Origin: Hibiscus mutabilis
Lineage: Eukaryota; Streptophyta; Magnoliopsida; Malvales; Malvaceae
DNA length: 64,000 nucleotides
Reading direction: 5' to 3'
Assembly: GCA_019671005.1 (NCBI GenBank)
Contig: CM033719.1
Coordinates: forward strand, 26,896,750-26,960,749
Shown: positions 22,046-34,418 of the stretch, piece after piece
Position numbering within the stretch: the first letter of the stretch is position 1
How the letters are laid out: the number at the start of each line of letters is the position of its first letter
Position numbers and translations under genes: made by a program
The notes under the pieces: model-generated
Databases searched by the model: none
Told to the model about the DNA's origin: nothing
Seen by the model: the letters and a program-made list of their open reading frames with translations, nothing else

Positions 22046-22508
22046 CGACCAAAATAGAAACATGGTAATAGATACGCGACTAAGTTTGTAGTTTATCCAA
22101 AAATAATAATATCTAACGGTGTGTAACGTTAATGCTGTATAACGGCGTTTGGCCATCATTCTAAACTCATTCATTTAGATAGTACTTTAAGTCCGATCCA
22201 AATAAATATTAATAAAATATTTTAAAACTTTTCAGATCACAACTCTACCCTGATTAATTGATTATATAATATAATCCAACTTTTGTAATAATAATTCATG
22301 AAACATGTGAAGAAGCATATTTGACCGGCCAAACTGCTCATTTTTGTTTTCTCATGTTTCTTTGGGTCATGGGTTCTAGACCCACTAGGAACACCTTCTT
22401 CATTCTCCCAGAGTCCTCCTCTTCTCTAAATAGGATTAAGAATGAAATTGGTATTTGTCAAAAAAAATCATGAAGCATGTGGAAACCAATTTATACAATA
22501 TCTCTTCG
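22046..22508. other. Gene-free intergenic DNA
   Basis: No coding region, inverted repeat or terminal motif could be supported here. Confidence 0.4.
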
Positions 22509-23975
22509 CACTACAAGAAAACGCATTTTTACAAGAAAGCATGATGGAGTTATTAGTGACAACTTTCATAAATTTCGTCACAATTAGTTATATTTTTTAT
22601 GACTATATTTTTTGATACAAATAATTATTAATAGTGGCTAAAATTTAGACACTAATGTTATTTTTATTAGTGACAAACATTCTATCACAAATACATATTT
22701 ATATAGTGTCTAAAATATGTTGTCACTTTAAATAATAAAAAATAATTATATTTTTATTTGTAACTATTTTATTTAGGGTTTAAATTAATCACTAATTGTC
22801 CTTGAAATTTAATGGGACTTTTGCATTGTAGTCAACAAACTTTTAACAAATAAATACAATGAATGGCTTTAAGGAAGATCGAAGTTAGAACCTTTAGGGC
22901 GAGAGTGCAATACTTATCCACTAGGCTAGACAATAAATTAATATTATTTTGAAAGAAAAATAGTATTTAGGTTAAATTGTAATTGAAATTTATTTATTTA
23001 TTTTAAAATATGTATTAATTATAACAATAATTATTATATTAATTTAACTAATTTTCTATGATTTTTTAAGCGAAATACGTTTGTTCAAGAAACTATTTAG
23101 ATTTTTTGAAGAAAAAAACTAATTATAATGGAGTATTTCATTTAAAATTTTCACAAGATAAATTTTTTTCGATAAAATTACATATTAGTCTTTGTACTTT
23201 AATTTGGTCACTTTAATTTTCTATATATTTTTTATTTTGAAATTTTGATCTTGACATGAATAATTGTCTTAAATATGTTAAGTAAAATTTTGTTTTTAGC
23301 CCATTTGTTATACATAAGTTGCTTATTTAAATTTTGTTCTTTAATTTGATCATTTTTAGTCCTTGTAATTTACTCATATTGTCGGTGTCTCGTTATGATC
23401 AGGATTGAAATTTTAAAATTTGAAAAATATAGGGACTAAAGTTGATCAAAATAGAATGACTAAAACAACAATTTACATATAATATAGAGACTAATAGAAA
23501 TATTTTACCTTTTGACAAACTAGTTTATGATAACTTCAATTTTTTTTATAATTTTTATTATTACTATTATTATAAAAATAAATTTATTATTGTGACAATA
23601 TCTAATTTGTCATTACTTTTATTTTTTATTGGTGACATAATTTATCACAGCAAAAAGTAAAATTTTAAGTGACAAGTAATTTTATGGTCATAACAAATAT
23701 CAAATAATAGTGATCAATTCATATATCGTCACTATTATGTGTCAAAGTTTTAGTGACAATGAATTTTGTGTCACAGTTATAGACTTATAGTGAGAATTTA
23801 TTTGTAAAAATATAATCGTCACATTACAACTATTGCAATGACCAAATAATAAAATATCACAATTACTTATACTAATAGTGTCGCACAAAAAAATTGTCAT
23901 AAAAATTTTATATTTGTAATAAAATTACTTTTAATTACTGTAAATTTGTCGCTAAAACCCTATATTATTATAGTA
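22509..23975. mobile_element. Non-autonomous CACTA-like element
   Basis: The left end is cactacaagaaaacgc, a canonical CACTA terminus. Many subterminal gtgaca/tgtcac words in both orientations (22550-22720 and 23590-23900) form the expected clusters. The right end, near tatattattatagta, is decayed. There are no coding remnants. A second inverted-repeat element (23165-23525) lies inside. Confidence 0.6.
23165..23525. mobile_element. Fold-back MITE nested in the CACTA-like element
   Basis: The left part has tagtctttgtactttaattt and ttgaaattttgatc. The right part has their complements (gattgaaattttaaaa, gggactaaagttgatcaaa, gagactaatag). The interior is AT-rich with no open frame. Ends are approximate. 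Confidence 0.5.
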
Positions 23976-24631
23976 TCTACTTCAATATATATATATATAT
24001 ATATATAAATATCATTTCATAAATGCCTACCTACTTCAATTTTAATCCACCTAATTTCGGTAGGCTCCAACTCTAACAAACTATTTCATTAAATAAATTC
24101 CGAGTTTATCCATTGCTTACAACATATAGCACGTAAATTCATATTTTTTGGGTGGTCGGCTAAATAAGATATTTTATTGAAAATAAAGGTAAGAAATTAT
24201 TAATACACAAAACCCTTTCCACATGTCCAGGGGACAACAATCCATACCACAAAATACACAACAACATAAAACAGAAAACAGCGTTGGTAATTAACGGAAT
24301 TGGTCTAAGCGATAAACAATTTAGTATCGTTTTAGTATGTCTTCAGTTTGAGGTTTTGTGTATACAAAAAAATTTTACAGGAAAATTTACTCATAAAAGT
24401 CAAGTGTGCGATACGAGTCGATCCGAATTAGTCAGAATAAAATTCTGAAAAATCAAAAAAGCAATAAAAGAAAAAACTGGAAGGGCAAAAAATAAGAAAA
24501 CATCACCGGCAGAACAAAAGCAACAAAGACAACGAGCACTGGAACATGTTTTCGCGACAAAAAGAAAATAAAACATTAAGAAGCATGCAAGCAAAGCATC
24601 TATTTAGCAGACTTGGTCTTAATATTCAACA
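23976..24631. other. AT-rich flank and probable 3' region of the small peptide gene
   Basis: Contains an (AT)n run at about 23986-24006. On the minus strand this is downstream of the cysteine-rich peptide gene and may include its 3' untranslated region. No other gene is supported. Confidence 0.4.
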
Positions 24632-24928
24632 TCAACCTGTAATCTTTCGGAAGCAAGTTCCTGATGTAGGAATAGGATAAACAAGAGGAAAAAGGCATAT
24701 GCCACTGCAACATTCACTAGGATAATTGCAGGAAGCCCCTAATGGTTTGCAGTTTTCAACCGGTTTGTCGACCAAGAAAATGTTAGCGGAAGGGTTTCTA
24801 ATGTTGGTGTTGGTGCTGATAGCGGAGGCCGTAACTTCATTACGAGCAGCCGTAACAGTCGGAGCCATTACAACTAGAAGAACCATTGCCATTGCAACAA
24901 AAAATAAAACAAACTTGTTGCACTCCAT
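24632..24928 (-). CDS. Small secreted six-cysteine peptide (knottin/ICK pattern)
   Basis: An uninterrupted 98-residue frame with a clear N-terminal signal peptide (about residues 1-28, hydrophobic FVLFFVAMAMVLLVVMA) and a pro-region of about 30 residues. The C-terminal cysteine module has Cys at 60, 67, 73, 74, 78 and 92, with spacing C-x6-C-x5-CC-x3-C-x13-C, which fits the inhibitor-cystine-knot pattern. Single exon. A minus-strand TATA box lies about 65 bases upstream. The intact frame in a repeat-rich region argues for selection or recent origin. Plant peptides of this type include protease inhibitors, antimicrobial peptides and signalling peptides; which applies here cannot be told from sequence. 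Not matched to a named gene. Confidence 0.75.
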   Translation of the reverse strand: MECNKFVLFFVAMAMVLLVVMAPTVTAARNEVTASAISTNTNIRNPSANIFLVDKPVENCKPLGASCNYPSECCSGICLFPLVYPIPTSGTCFRKITG

Positions 24929-24990
24929 TTCTTGTAGGAATTAACTTATGGTATAGAGTATTGATGAATCTATGTTGTCACCCAAAACCT

Positions 24991-25000
24991 CTTTATATAA
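24991..25000 (-). promoter_or_regulatory. TATA box of the six-cysteine peptide gene
   Basis: The minus strand reads ttatataaag here, about 65 bases upstream of the start codon at 24928. This is a normal distance for a plant TATA box. Confidence 0.6.
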
Positions 25001-25139
25001 TCAAAGATAATGGGCCCAAATTGATTAAAATATAGTATGTGAAGTCATATGAAACATGTGCCTTTAAACATGGAAACACCTAATAGAAATCCACTCCCTA
25101 TTTTAGTGTTTTTGTTTATGTCTTCGTACTAAAAAAAAT

Positions 25140-25260
25140 AAGTTTAAGATTTAATATTAGTGTTTAAGATTAAGGTTTAGAGAATTGGGGTATGATATAT
25201 TTTTCGTTTTTAAGATTTAAAATTTAAAATTTAGGGTTATAAAATTTAATTTTTTATTAT
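25140..25260. repeat. Degenerate telomere-like repeats
   Basis: Variants of gtttaagattta/tttaggg run through this stretch, similar to 16030-16300. Confidence 0.4.
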
Positions 25261-25619
25261 TGGCATAGAAAAAAACAACGAAAAAGAGCATAAAATTTTT
25301 GTTCGGAAACATGCGGTACAAATATAATAAAGAAGACAGTGAGGCAAGAAATCACAGCCCCACATTTAATTAAGAGTTTATGACCTATCAACATTTACAA
25401 GAAAATTACAACTACGCCCAATTGGACAATGTCTTTTGCAATGAAATTTTAATACAGAGCACCGCCCGTCTATTTCAGTTTTAATATTCTTTAGGGTAAA
25501 TTACAAATTTTATCACTCAATTTTCTTTCCACTCTTATTTCAGTCACTCAAGTTTATTCTTTTTAATTTAATCACTGAACTTCAAAGAATATTGATGACG
25601 TGTTTGAACCGCCTCTGAT

Positions 25620-25815
25620 CGGGGTTACATGGAAAACCCCACGCTTTAGGCGTAGTTATGGTTCATTCACCCTACTCATCATCACTATATAATCAACCTT
25701 ACACTTTGGACATTGTTATGGTTGGAGCTTTATGGACCTCACACTTTAGACGTAATTATGATTCATTTACGTGTTTTATGCACCTTTGTTCATACTTCGA
25801 GTACCCCCTTGTTCT
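25620..25815 (+). repeat. Dispersed repeat shared with 39195-39315
   Basis: The words atggttggagcttta, ggacctcacacttt and tcatttacgtgttttatgca occur in the same order at both loci. A degenerate internal duplication (cgctttaggcgtagttatg / cactttagacgtaattatg) is present. No terminal motif was recognised. Confidence 0.55.
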
Positions 25816-25871
25816 GCTTTGCATCATGGTGCCTTATTTGTCTGTTATGTATCTAGAACAATCAGATTATG

Positions 25872-26498
25872 TGTAACACTCCATACTTGTCCAGCAGAAA
25901 ATTGAGTCAGAGACGTTATCGGAAACAAAAACAACGAATCGAAGAAGCAATCATACTTATTTCAGAATAAATCATACAAGTAATTCTTATATTAATCCGT
26001 TATTAGTCATATTAATGCTTACTTAAGTTTTTGGGACCATATTATAAATTTTCAAAAGTTTAGGGACCTATTTATAATTTCTTAAAGTTTCAAGGAACAA
26101 ATAAGAATATTCATTTTATTAATAGATATTATTTTTAATCAAATTTTCATTTCAAATCATGAATTTAAAAACCGGCGACTGAATTAAAGTTCAATTGACA
26201 GAGTTATAAATTAATGACTAAAATATAAAAATATAAAATTTTAGGGATGTTTTCGAAACCTTTAGGAAATATCTTGAAACCTTTGTCATAGTTTCCAAAT
26301 TTTGATATTCTAGACTGAATGTTTCAAAACTTTTATGGGGTTTAGAGACCTCTGTCTTGTTTCACAAAAAAGTCATTTTGAGCTGTATTTGACCCATGTT
26401 TGTTACTCTTATCAATAAGCAACTTCAATACATAATTTTAAGCATCGAAATACATTTAACATGCATTATCCATTTAAAACATCAGATACATACATGGC
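25872..26498. repeat. LTR-like sequence left of the 26.5-kb gypsy element
   Basis: Begins TGTAACACTCC, the start seen in local gypsy LTRs, and carries the agtttagggaccta words common in them. No matching end was found, so it may be an LTR truncated by the element that follows. Confidence 0.35.
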
Positions 26499-26785
26499 TG
26501 TAACACCCCGACCTGGATGTCACAATTGGGTCTCAAGCCCAAAACAAAACCATTAAAATTTCTCAAACTGGGTTTAGCCCAACAAGGTATTTCTCGAAAA
26601 CATTTAAAGCCAATAGTTAAAAATATAGATAAATAATCAAAACGGTACAAAAGAGCTCCAATTTAGATTTAAAACATTTGAACATTCGATTTGATTTATA
26701 CAATTCAAAATAATAAAAGTTACAGATGAATACATAGCCCACTAAACACAAGTACCGTACTATGAAGATCACCACATACTGACCA
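26499..26785 (-). repeat. Truncated 3' LTR of the gypsy derivative
   Basis: Closely matches 29033-29338 (for example ttagcccaacaaggtattt and agagctccaatttagattta / ggagctccaatttagattta). Similarity stops at about 26785, where the interior begins. Confidence 0.7.
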
Positions 26786-29016
26786 TTGTACTGTATAGAA
26801 AGAAACTCTTGCCTTAATATATCTTTCTCTAAAGCACCCACCTCAAGATCTCAAAGCCCACCAGAACTTGTCGTACCAAATTTAATCATAACACTGTATC
26901 ATTTTAATTACAATAAGATGCTACTTCTCACAGCTTCCCAAGTTACCCAATCCTTAACTCGGTGCTTAACCAACCACACACGTAGGTACTGAAACTGACC
27001 ATCAGTACCGACACCGGATAAATCGTGTGTAGGTACCGCATTGAGCTAGCATCGATACTCCCTTGCACGACCTTCACTTGTGATCCTTAATCGTCCCACG
27101 TGGAGAACATGATACTCTAACCCAAACTAACTCTGTACACCACATCACTTGCCAAGCTCACTTTACTTAGGTGGTGATCAATCACACGATCAATAATTCT
27201 CAACTACTTTAACTCATGTCGCTATTCAAATCTCAAATTTCCTTAAAGATCAAGTACTCAAAATTCATGTTGTTGAGATGAACACAAAATTCTCACTTCT
27301 AACACAAAAATGCAGCCCTGACGATACAACAAAACATCCTTGAAGATCTCAAAATCTTATTTTACTCTAATCGAGTCAGCACCACTGTCACAACAAAATG
27401 GTCTCACGTAGCTCAGATTTCCACCAATGTTCATCGGCTCGTTCCAAGGAAACTGTGATACAATCAAAAGCATTTACAAAGTCTCAAACCCTTGTTTCCT
27501 TAATTGATTGCACGGTAATTAACCTTTCCCACACACAAGGTCATTAAGGTAATTATCTTGCCAACACTCATCTTTCCATAATCCTTAGACATTCACACAT
27601 GTCACGCAAAACATCAAACTTATTTTTGAGAGGCTATATGGTGCCCTCCACCTTATCATCGCTGAAACACCTTCAACATCACATCAAACATCAGCCGTTA
27701 CCACGATACACTTAAAGAGAGAAATCTTTGTTCCTAAAATTCATTCAGAACTACAAGCCTTTAACATTTTAACCACAACCATCTTATTCTCGAACCAATC
27801 TGAAAAAACACATGGGTACTTTGCAATCAATTAAAAGAGTCATCCACCTTAGGAGACATGTAACGATCCCTCACTATTACTTAACAAGATATCAACGGTT
27901 TAAGCATCACCCCTAATGAACCAACTTCTTACTAGCGAACAAGCATGCTCTCCCTTGAACGAAACACTCAGATAAAAGAAACCTCGTGCAAGTTGTGCCT
28001 TCGCAACTGAACCTCTGACTTTCTCAATTGGGCCAGTGTTCTCTAACAAAGACGATGGGCACCGGCATCCAACTTGGCCTTACCTGAACATCCACTCATG
28101 TTCATGACAGGGAAAAACTCCTGACGAATCTTCCAAAAACTATAAACGGATACTCCACCAGTCTACAAGCTCTTAAACACTGAACTATACACGTTGGCAT
28201 CTACCAAATGGTCAAACATGTCCTACAATCTCATTGTGCCATTCTCTAAACAACCACTACAAAGATCACGGTAGAAGGACAACGATTCAACATTCTTATT
28301 ACCAATGGTTAGGTTCCCTCGAGATCCCAAAGCATTGAATACAACTCTCGACATTACAGGCTAGCGTCACGCTTGATTAACCAATTCAATTTTCAATGTA
28401 CCATAACGCTCAAGAAGGTAGCTTTATCAAACCTGTAGAATGTCAACTTCGATTACACTCTAACGAACTAGTGGATCCCGAATCCACTATCTCTGAGAAT
28501 TGCCTTCGAAAAGGGCGATGATACTTCCCAAGTATCAACAAGGCTCCTTTTTAAGCGAACAAAGGGTCTTCAAACCAACATGCATCCAAAGATAAATTTT
28601 AAAAGTAGGTTATCCATTCCCTCAACACAACCGTTATTCACGTATAACGATGAAGATTTCTTGCCACAAAATCTCATAACGTATCTGAAAAGGCTCTAGA
28701 ACGACTACAACATGCAACGAAGATACCATTTAGGTAGCGGGAAGAGAACGCATTCTCGACTCTGACACCGTTAAACTAACTCGTATCTCAACAATCTGGG
28801 GCAACCTCGCCCCCAGGAATTGCTCCCAAGAGTAGCTTAACACTTAACTCGGCCCTCACAGACACGATCGTAATTGTCTCATCGTCGCAACATTGGACGC
28901 ACCATCAGGATTCTAGTATTAAGGAGTACAAACTTAATTTAAGGGCTTGTATTCACTAGACACTTTACTAAAACACCTATACCACCCTGGGGTTTCTTAG
29001 AATCAACTAAACCTAA
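26786..29016 (-). other. Interior of the gypsy derivative, no coding frame recognised
   Basis: Read on both strands, no zinc knuckle, protease, RT or integrase motif was found, and stops are frequent in all frames. It lies next to the primer site, so it corresponds to the leader and gag side of the element. Confidence 0.45.
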
Positions 29017-29028
29017 GCTCTGATACCA
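29017..29028 (-). other. Primer binding site (initiator tRNA-Met type)
   Basis: The minus strand reads TGGTATCAGAGC, four bases after the LTR end. This is the standard plant LTR-retrotransposon primer site. Confidence 0.85.
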
Positions 29029-29352
29029 CTGTTGTAACACCCTCAGCCTAGATGCCACAATTAGGCCTCAAACCCAAAACAAAACCATTAAAATTTCTCA
29101 AATTGGGTCTAGCCCAACAAGGTATTTTTAAAAACATTTAAAGCCGACAATTGAAAATATAGATAAATAATCAAAACTGTACAAAGGAGCTCCAATTTAG
29201 ATTTAAAACATTTAAACATTCAATTTGATTAGTACAATTCAAAATAATAAGAGTTACAGACTCCACCACGTAAGGTCCTATGAATACATAGCCCACTAAA
29301 CACAAGTATCGTACTCTAGAGATCACCATATACTGGAATCATGTACTAATAG

Positions 29353-31871
29353 TGTAACCCCCTCGACCCGGCCTAGTCGTAAGACCGAACCGAGCAAGCT
29401 ACATTAGGTTTACCGAAGTAAACTGAAAAGATTAAACCTAAAACACGTCCATTCTTTTCTTTTATCTTGTCTAGATGTATTAATGCTTTCCTACATGATC
29501 ATACTGTTCACAGGTGATCACTCATCTCAATCGGGCATCGTAATGATATCCATTTGGCCACAAACACGAATTAGGGACCAAAATGTAATTTTAGCAATCT
29601 ACAAGGACTTTTCTAATTTTTAAGTTACCGAACTTTAATTAAGTACATTTCATGCTTATGTGTCAAAAATCAACTTCAAAAGATCATCCATGCTTAAATA
29701 ATTGGCAAAACAAGATTAAGGGACTAAAATGAAAGAAACCAAAATTGCCTTTCCAGGACATTAACAAAAACAACAATATCCCTATCGATACACTGAGCCC
29801 CATATCGATACGGTTGTGAACTTATCGTTTCGATACAGCAATACTCGTACCGATACGCCACATCGAGTATAAAATACGTTTTAAAATCCTTACACAGAGT
29901 ACTGATACGATCCTCTGGTGTTTCGGTACACGACCACTCTCCCCAAAAGTAAAATTCCAGTAACCATTAGGCGTATCGAAACGCCCATACCTATACCAAA
30001 ACACCCTGGCCTTATTTGCCTAGCCGTACCGATACGGTCCCCCGCGTATCGGTACGCCTGGGCCTGTAATGTCAAAATTAGCTGGTTTTTCACATAATTC
30101 TAAATGCAGTTGGCCCCTAGCAACTTGCAGACATGCATATCAACACTTGAATATACATAATCTATCATTTATACCAAGTTTAGGCAACCAAAACAATCCT
30201 CATTCTTCCAAATGACCACTTTAGAGGCATGCTTCCTAGACCATTTTGCCAAACATACCAAAATGCACAATTAGACCATTCTCAGCATAAGCAACATGCC
30301 AACACACCCAACATAGCATACTAACCTGGTCAAACCAGCACAACATAGCAACCCACAAGGAAACTCTAGATGCATACCTAAACATCCATTCGACCTCAAC
30401 TGTAGGCAAGTCATAACATCAAGCTAAACTACATATAACCATCATAAAAAACCAACATAGAATCATTGTAAATAACCACAATGTAACGGATTTACAACTC
30501 CCAAAAACCATGGCGAAAACATTGCCTTATTAACCTGAAACATAAATCGAGTTCATACTAAAAAATAGTTTATCTTTTGGATCCTTGCAAACCTTGCATT
30601 TGCTGCCCCGAACTTTAATGCTCGATACGCCTCGCCTTCTTTGCCAACGCGAAATAAGCTCCCGGCAAGCAACAAAATAATGACAAGCTTCGTTGCCTTG
30701 ATTATCCCCTATCTTAAACACATAAAACCAGAGGATAAATGCATTAAAATGCATTCAAACTATTGCCTAACAGCAATCTCCCGCAACTCCCAATTTGCCC
30801 ACTCGAAAACCATCTGAAATATACCGAAATCATCATCAAACGTTTCCAAAACTTAACCCAGCCATAAAACAACAATTCAACCCATCAACCAACACCTAAT
30901 AACATCCAAAAACCCTTTCCTAACATCCTTTTACCTCCAGCAAAGATTAAACTCGATTATCTCCACAACAACTCAAATCTAGCAACATAAATAATTAGAG
31001 ATTCAAGAGTTTCGGGATTCTATTGATAAAAACAACTTATCAACATCAAAACACATCCAAAACATATATTAAATCAATCTCAAATACTGGAAATTAGATC
31101 CACTTCGGAAATCACCATGTTTCATCAATATTTCCAAAATAACTCAATTAAACATTAATAAAACATTAAAATCACATTACAACTTATAAATCGAGGATCA
31201 AATACTTGATAATATCAATAAAGAACCATTTAACAAAGGAGATCACATACCTTACCCCTGTTATGTGATTTCTCCCTCAATTGGCTTGTTTAAAGCTAAG
31301 AAAATATAAAATTTCAATGAGATTTTGCAAAAAAAAGTTAAAGAACCAAGTTAAAATCAATAATCTTAGTGAAAGAATCCTTCATCTCTAGATTTTGATG
31401 AAATTATGAGTGTTTGGAAGAAAAGAAGTTGAGAGAAAAGGTTTAGGAAAAAGTTACGTGAATTTCTTTTAAAAGCTAATAACTAACTTTAAATATTTAA
31501 TCCTTATTAACACCCTTCTAAAACACATGTTTAAAATGATTTAATTGAAGGGAGAAACCACCAGCAAACACTTGGTATATTAGCTCCTTAAGGATTCTAA
31601 GGATTTGACCCTTTTGATTTTAGTCACTTTAAAATAGTTTTCAAAAATCGCATTTTGGTCACTAACCCAAAATGTCATATTTCCAAATTCCCTTTTCCAA
31701 AATTGATTCCACCAAAAATCAATATATATTAAAATATGTTTTTAACTATTTTTCCATATTTTTATCTTACCAAAAAATATACGGTCTATAATCAGACTTG
31801 AATCTCTAACCTAGTCTACCAGACCTTCTAATAAACCCCAAAATCGCTAGGCCCAAAACTGGGGTGTTACA
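29353..31871. mobile_element. Solo gypsy LTR (2519 bp) with perfect target duplication
   Basis: Starts TGTAACCCCCTCGACC and ends CTGGGGTGTTACA. The five bases before it (29348-29352) and after it (31872-31876) are both aatag. There is no primer site, purine tract or coding remnant between, so this is one LTR left by recombination between LTRs. The interior has a cluster of tatcgatac/accgatacg words at 29780-30060. Confidence 0.8.
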
Positions 31872-32159
31872 AATAGTGCTCTAAAATCTTACGATCCGAC
31901 GATCAACCTACGCGTGGAAACAACGATTCTGAGTGCTGAACTTACAAGCTTAGTGGTACACATATACTCTACTATACTTCATGCTAACCATATACATAAA
32001 TATGCAAGCTAGTACGAGCAATAAGGAGAGATAAATAACCACGTGGTGCTACCACTAGTCGCCTAAACACATGATCTCAACATAGCAAAACATCATACAT
32101 GGCCCACAAGGCCTAACCGTACTCGGGATCTCACCATATCATCCGAGCTAAAATACACA

Positions 32160-32390
32160 AAGCTATAACCACAAACCTGGAGTGAGACTTGGTACCATAC
32201 AACTTCGGGAACATACACTCTAAGTGAGGCCCGGTGCCATATAGCTTTGGGAACGTACACTCTTTGGGTGAGACCTAGTGTCACACAACTTCGGAGACAT
32301 ACACACATGCTCGAAATCTCTCATAGAGCATCTTTGAATAAGACCTGGTGCCACACAGCTTCAAAAATATACATTCGAAATCTCTAACAA
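32160..32390. repeat. Imperfect tandem repeats in gypsy LTR
   Basis: Four units of roughly 50-60 bp, each with gtgagacctggtgccacacag (variants) followed by cttcgggaacatacactc (variants). They are part of the host LTR. Confidence 0.65.
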
Positions 32391-33599
32391 TAGTGTTGCA
32401 ACACTATTTCTCTGGGTATCTGGATCCCATCAATAAAAGGTAATTCAACCAATCAAGCGTTCAAATAGCACATAGCATGGACACGATGACCACACAACAC
32501 ACAACACTTACATGATTACTAATCACTATGATTTGTATCAATTATCAAGTCATCAGTTAAGTTTACCAACTTGTTAATACTTTATGAAAGTGTACATTAA
32601 TCATCAATATTAATTATCTCATTATTCAACATTATCTCATTAATTAAGGCATAAAACAATTCGTTAATCTTTCACGTCAATTTCCATCTTTAACTATTAT
32701 TTAGATTATTCCGTTCAGTGGGTACTAGTACTCGAACACGAGTGTCGATATGGTACCCCTGGGTACCGATACTTATACACGTACCGATACTGATATAGCT
32801 TACTAGAAATCCTCAATTTCCACAAGTATCGATACGAGTCAACCCATATCAATACGGTCCCCGATTGCGTACCGGTACGACCAAAGCTTGTACTGATACC
32901 CTATTCACTGGTTTGTATTATTTCCTTAAATTATGATATTATAACTCTTATTCGATCCCTAAAGCTTATGAAAGTCATTAGATTTGGTTCACTAACGCGT
33001 TCATTCAATTAATATTAATTTCCAGTTTCATAATCATTTAATCGAGTATTTAGCCCTTAAGCATAATCCCTATTAAATCTCATCAATCTATTCGAACAAG
33101 CATACAAGCAATCACAATTATTTTAACTAGTCAAACAATAATCAAATAATTATACGAGCATCTCAATCGAACTTACACGGTCTTTAAAGCCTCTACGAGT
33201 TACATCATATTCACGGCATTATCACACATTTCATAATTATTAAATCTCATAATACCGGTCTCAACTCATGTTTATTCATCGTTTACCTATTTTGTAAATA
33301 CTAACACACAAAGCAATCACATTTATAATGCTTATAAAGCAATAGGAGTTTGAGGTGTACTAACGTTAAGCCAAAGTGATAAATCCTCATATAAGCTTCC
33401 CGATTATTCTACTTGATTCGATATCTGATCTTAAATAATTCTCGTATAACGATGAATACAAAATTACATTAATTTCATGCATTCCCTATTCAATTCACAA
33501 GGTCAGATGCGTAAAAACAACTTATCAGGTTTAAATTTGGAGAAACGGATTGTGCCAATAGACTCAGAACGTCGAGAAACCCTTGGGTAGAGTCCCCTA

Positions 33600-33760
33600 A
33601 AAAAGTCAACGAATCGGTCAACAGCTCGATCAACGCGGTCAATACGGTCAACAACTCAGTTAATGTGGTCAGTAGCTTAGTCATTGTGGCTCAACTTGGG
33701 TTAACAACTCGACTCTATGTCAACAGCTCGGCAGCTCAGCTTACCCGGTCTGGATTGGTT
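33600..33760. repeat. Short ggtcaac repeats in gypsy LTR
   Basis: Repeated ggtcaacagctcg/cggtcaacaactcag words occur in an otherwise AT-rich LTR. The long open frame here is a by-product of the repeat. Confidence 0.55.
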
Positions 33761-34418
33761 TGGCAGGTCGACTTGGCGGCTTGGCCCAGTTGGCTAACAA
33801 GCTACAACCAGCTGTTAGAGCATGCTTACGCGCAGGTGACGGCGCGTACGGTAGCTTTTGGCAGTGAGAATCGGCCAGTGAACTCCAGTCCTGCATTTTT
33901 AGTCACTCTGATTCCAATGATGGCCTCGAATTTTGGTTTTGAACACTCAAATCCTTCTATCTTGAAAATCCAAAACTTCAACTATCTCACCCCTCCGAAG
34001 ACTACTTCAACGGCGACACCACGACCATTGGTTGATTCATCTCGACGAGATGAATAAAATGGCGTAGGAGGTGTCAAAAACAAACACTCCGATGGCGGTA
34101 GATCAGACTTGGAAGTTTATGGAAGAATAGGGAAAATAGAGAGAAATGATAAGGGAGAAAAGAGAAGAGAGAGGGGAAAGATAAAAATCTGATTTTCCTT
34201 CCCCATTTTCCCCATTTTAATTCAAAAGAAAGCCCCCTTTCTTCACATCTCGGTATAATTGCATCTTAAGTCCCCAACCTCTTATCTTTACACAAAATGA
34301 TCACCACTTACCTTAAAATTAATCTTCCAAGATCTCAATCCTTAAATTTAATACTTGAATTAAATATTCTACCTGAAACCAAATACCAGATGATCAACCT
34401 GGAAATTGGGTCGTTACA

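Larger units (their letters stand above)
26499..34418 (-). mobile_element. Gypsy-type LTR retrotransposon derivative, internally deleted
   Basis: A complete 5' LTR (29033-34418, minus strand, interrupted by a solo LTR) is followed by a perfect TGGTATCAGAGC primer site (29017-29028) and about 2.2 kb of interior. At 26499-26785 lies a copy of only the final 290 bases of the LTR. The interior right of that fragment shows no recognisable gag or pol. The simplest history is loss of pol plus most of the 3' LTR by deletion. Flanks are atggc and atgca, at best an imperfect target duplication. Confidence 0.7.
29033..34418 (-). repeat. 5' LTR of the gypsy derivative (about 2.86 kb without the insertion)
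   Basis: Begins TGTAACACC at 29033 and ends GTTACA at 34418, inverted matches of each other as expected for LTR ends. The 2519-bp solo LTR at 29353-31871 interrupts it. The LTR contains tandem repeats near 32160-32390 and a ggtcaac-rich tract near 33600-33760. Confidence 0.65.

Noticed and set aside
22850..22930. Possible tRNA-like stretch (actaggctagacaa)
   Set aside because: No anticodon arm or acceptor pairing could be drawn.
24400..24594. Cys/Phe-rich 64-residue minus-strand frame downstream of the small peptide gene
   Set aside because: No promoter or signal-like order, extreme residue bias, and it probably lies in the 3' region of the upstream peptide gene.
29822..30093. Two minus-strand frames with GRIGTARQ-like words
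   Set aside because: Produced by the tatcggtac motif cluster in a solo LTR; no protein-like pattern.
33665..34057. 130-residue plus-strand open frame
   Set aside because: Lies in the gypsy LTR over ggtcaac repeats; no domain and no start context. Higher GC content explains the lack of stops.
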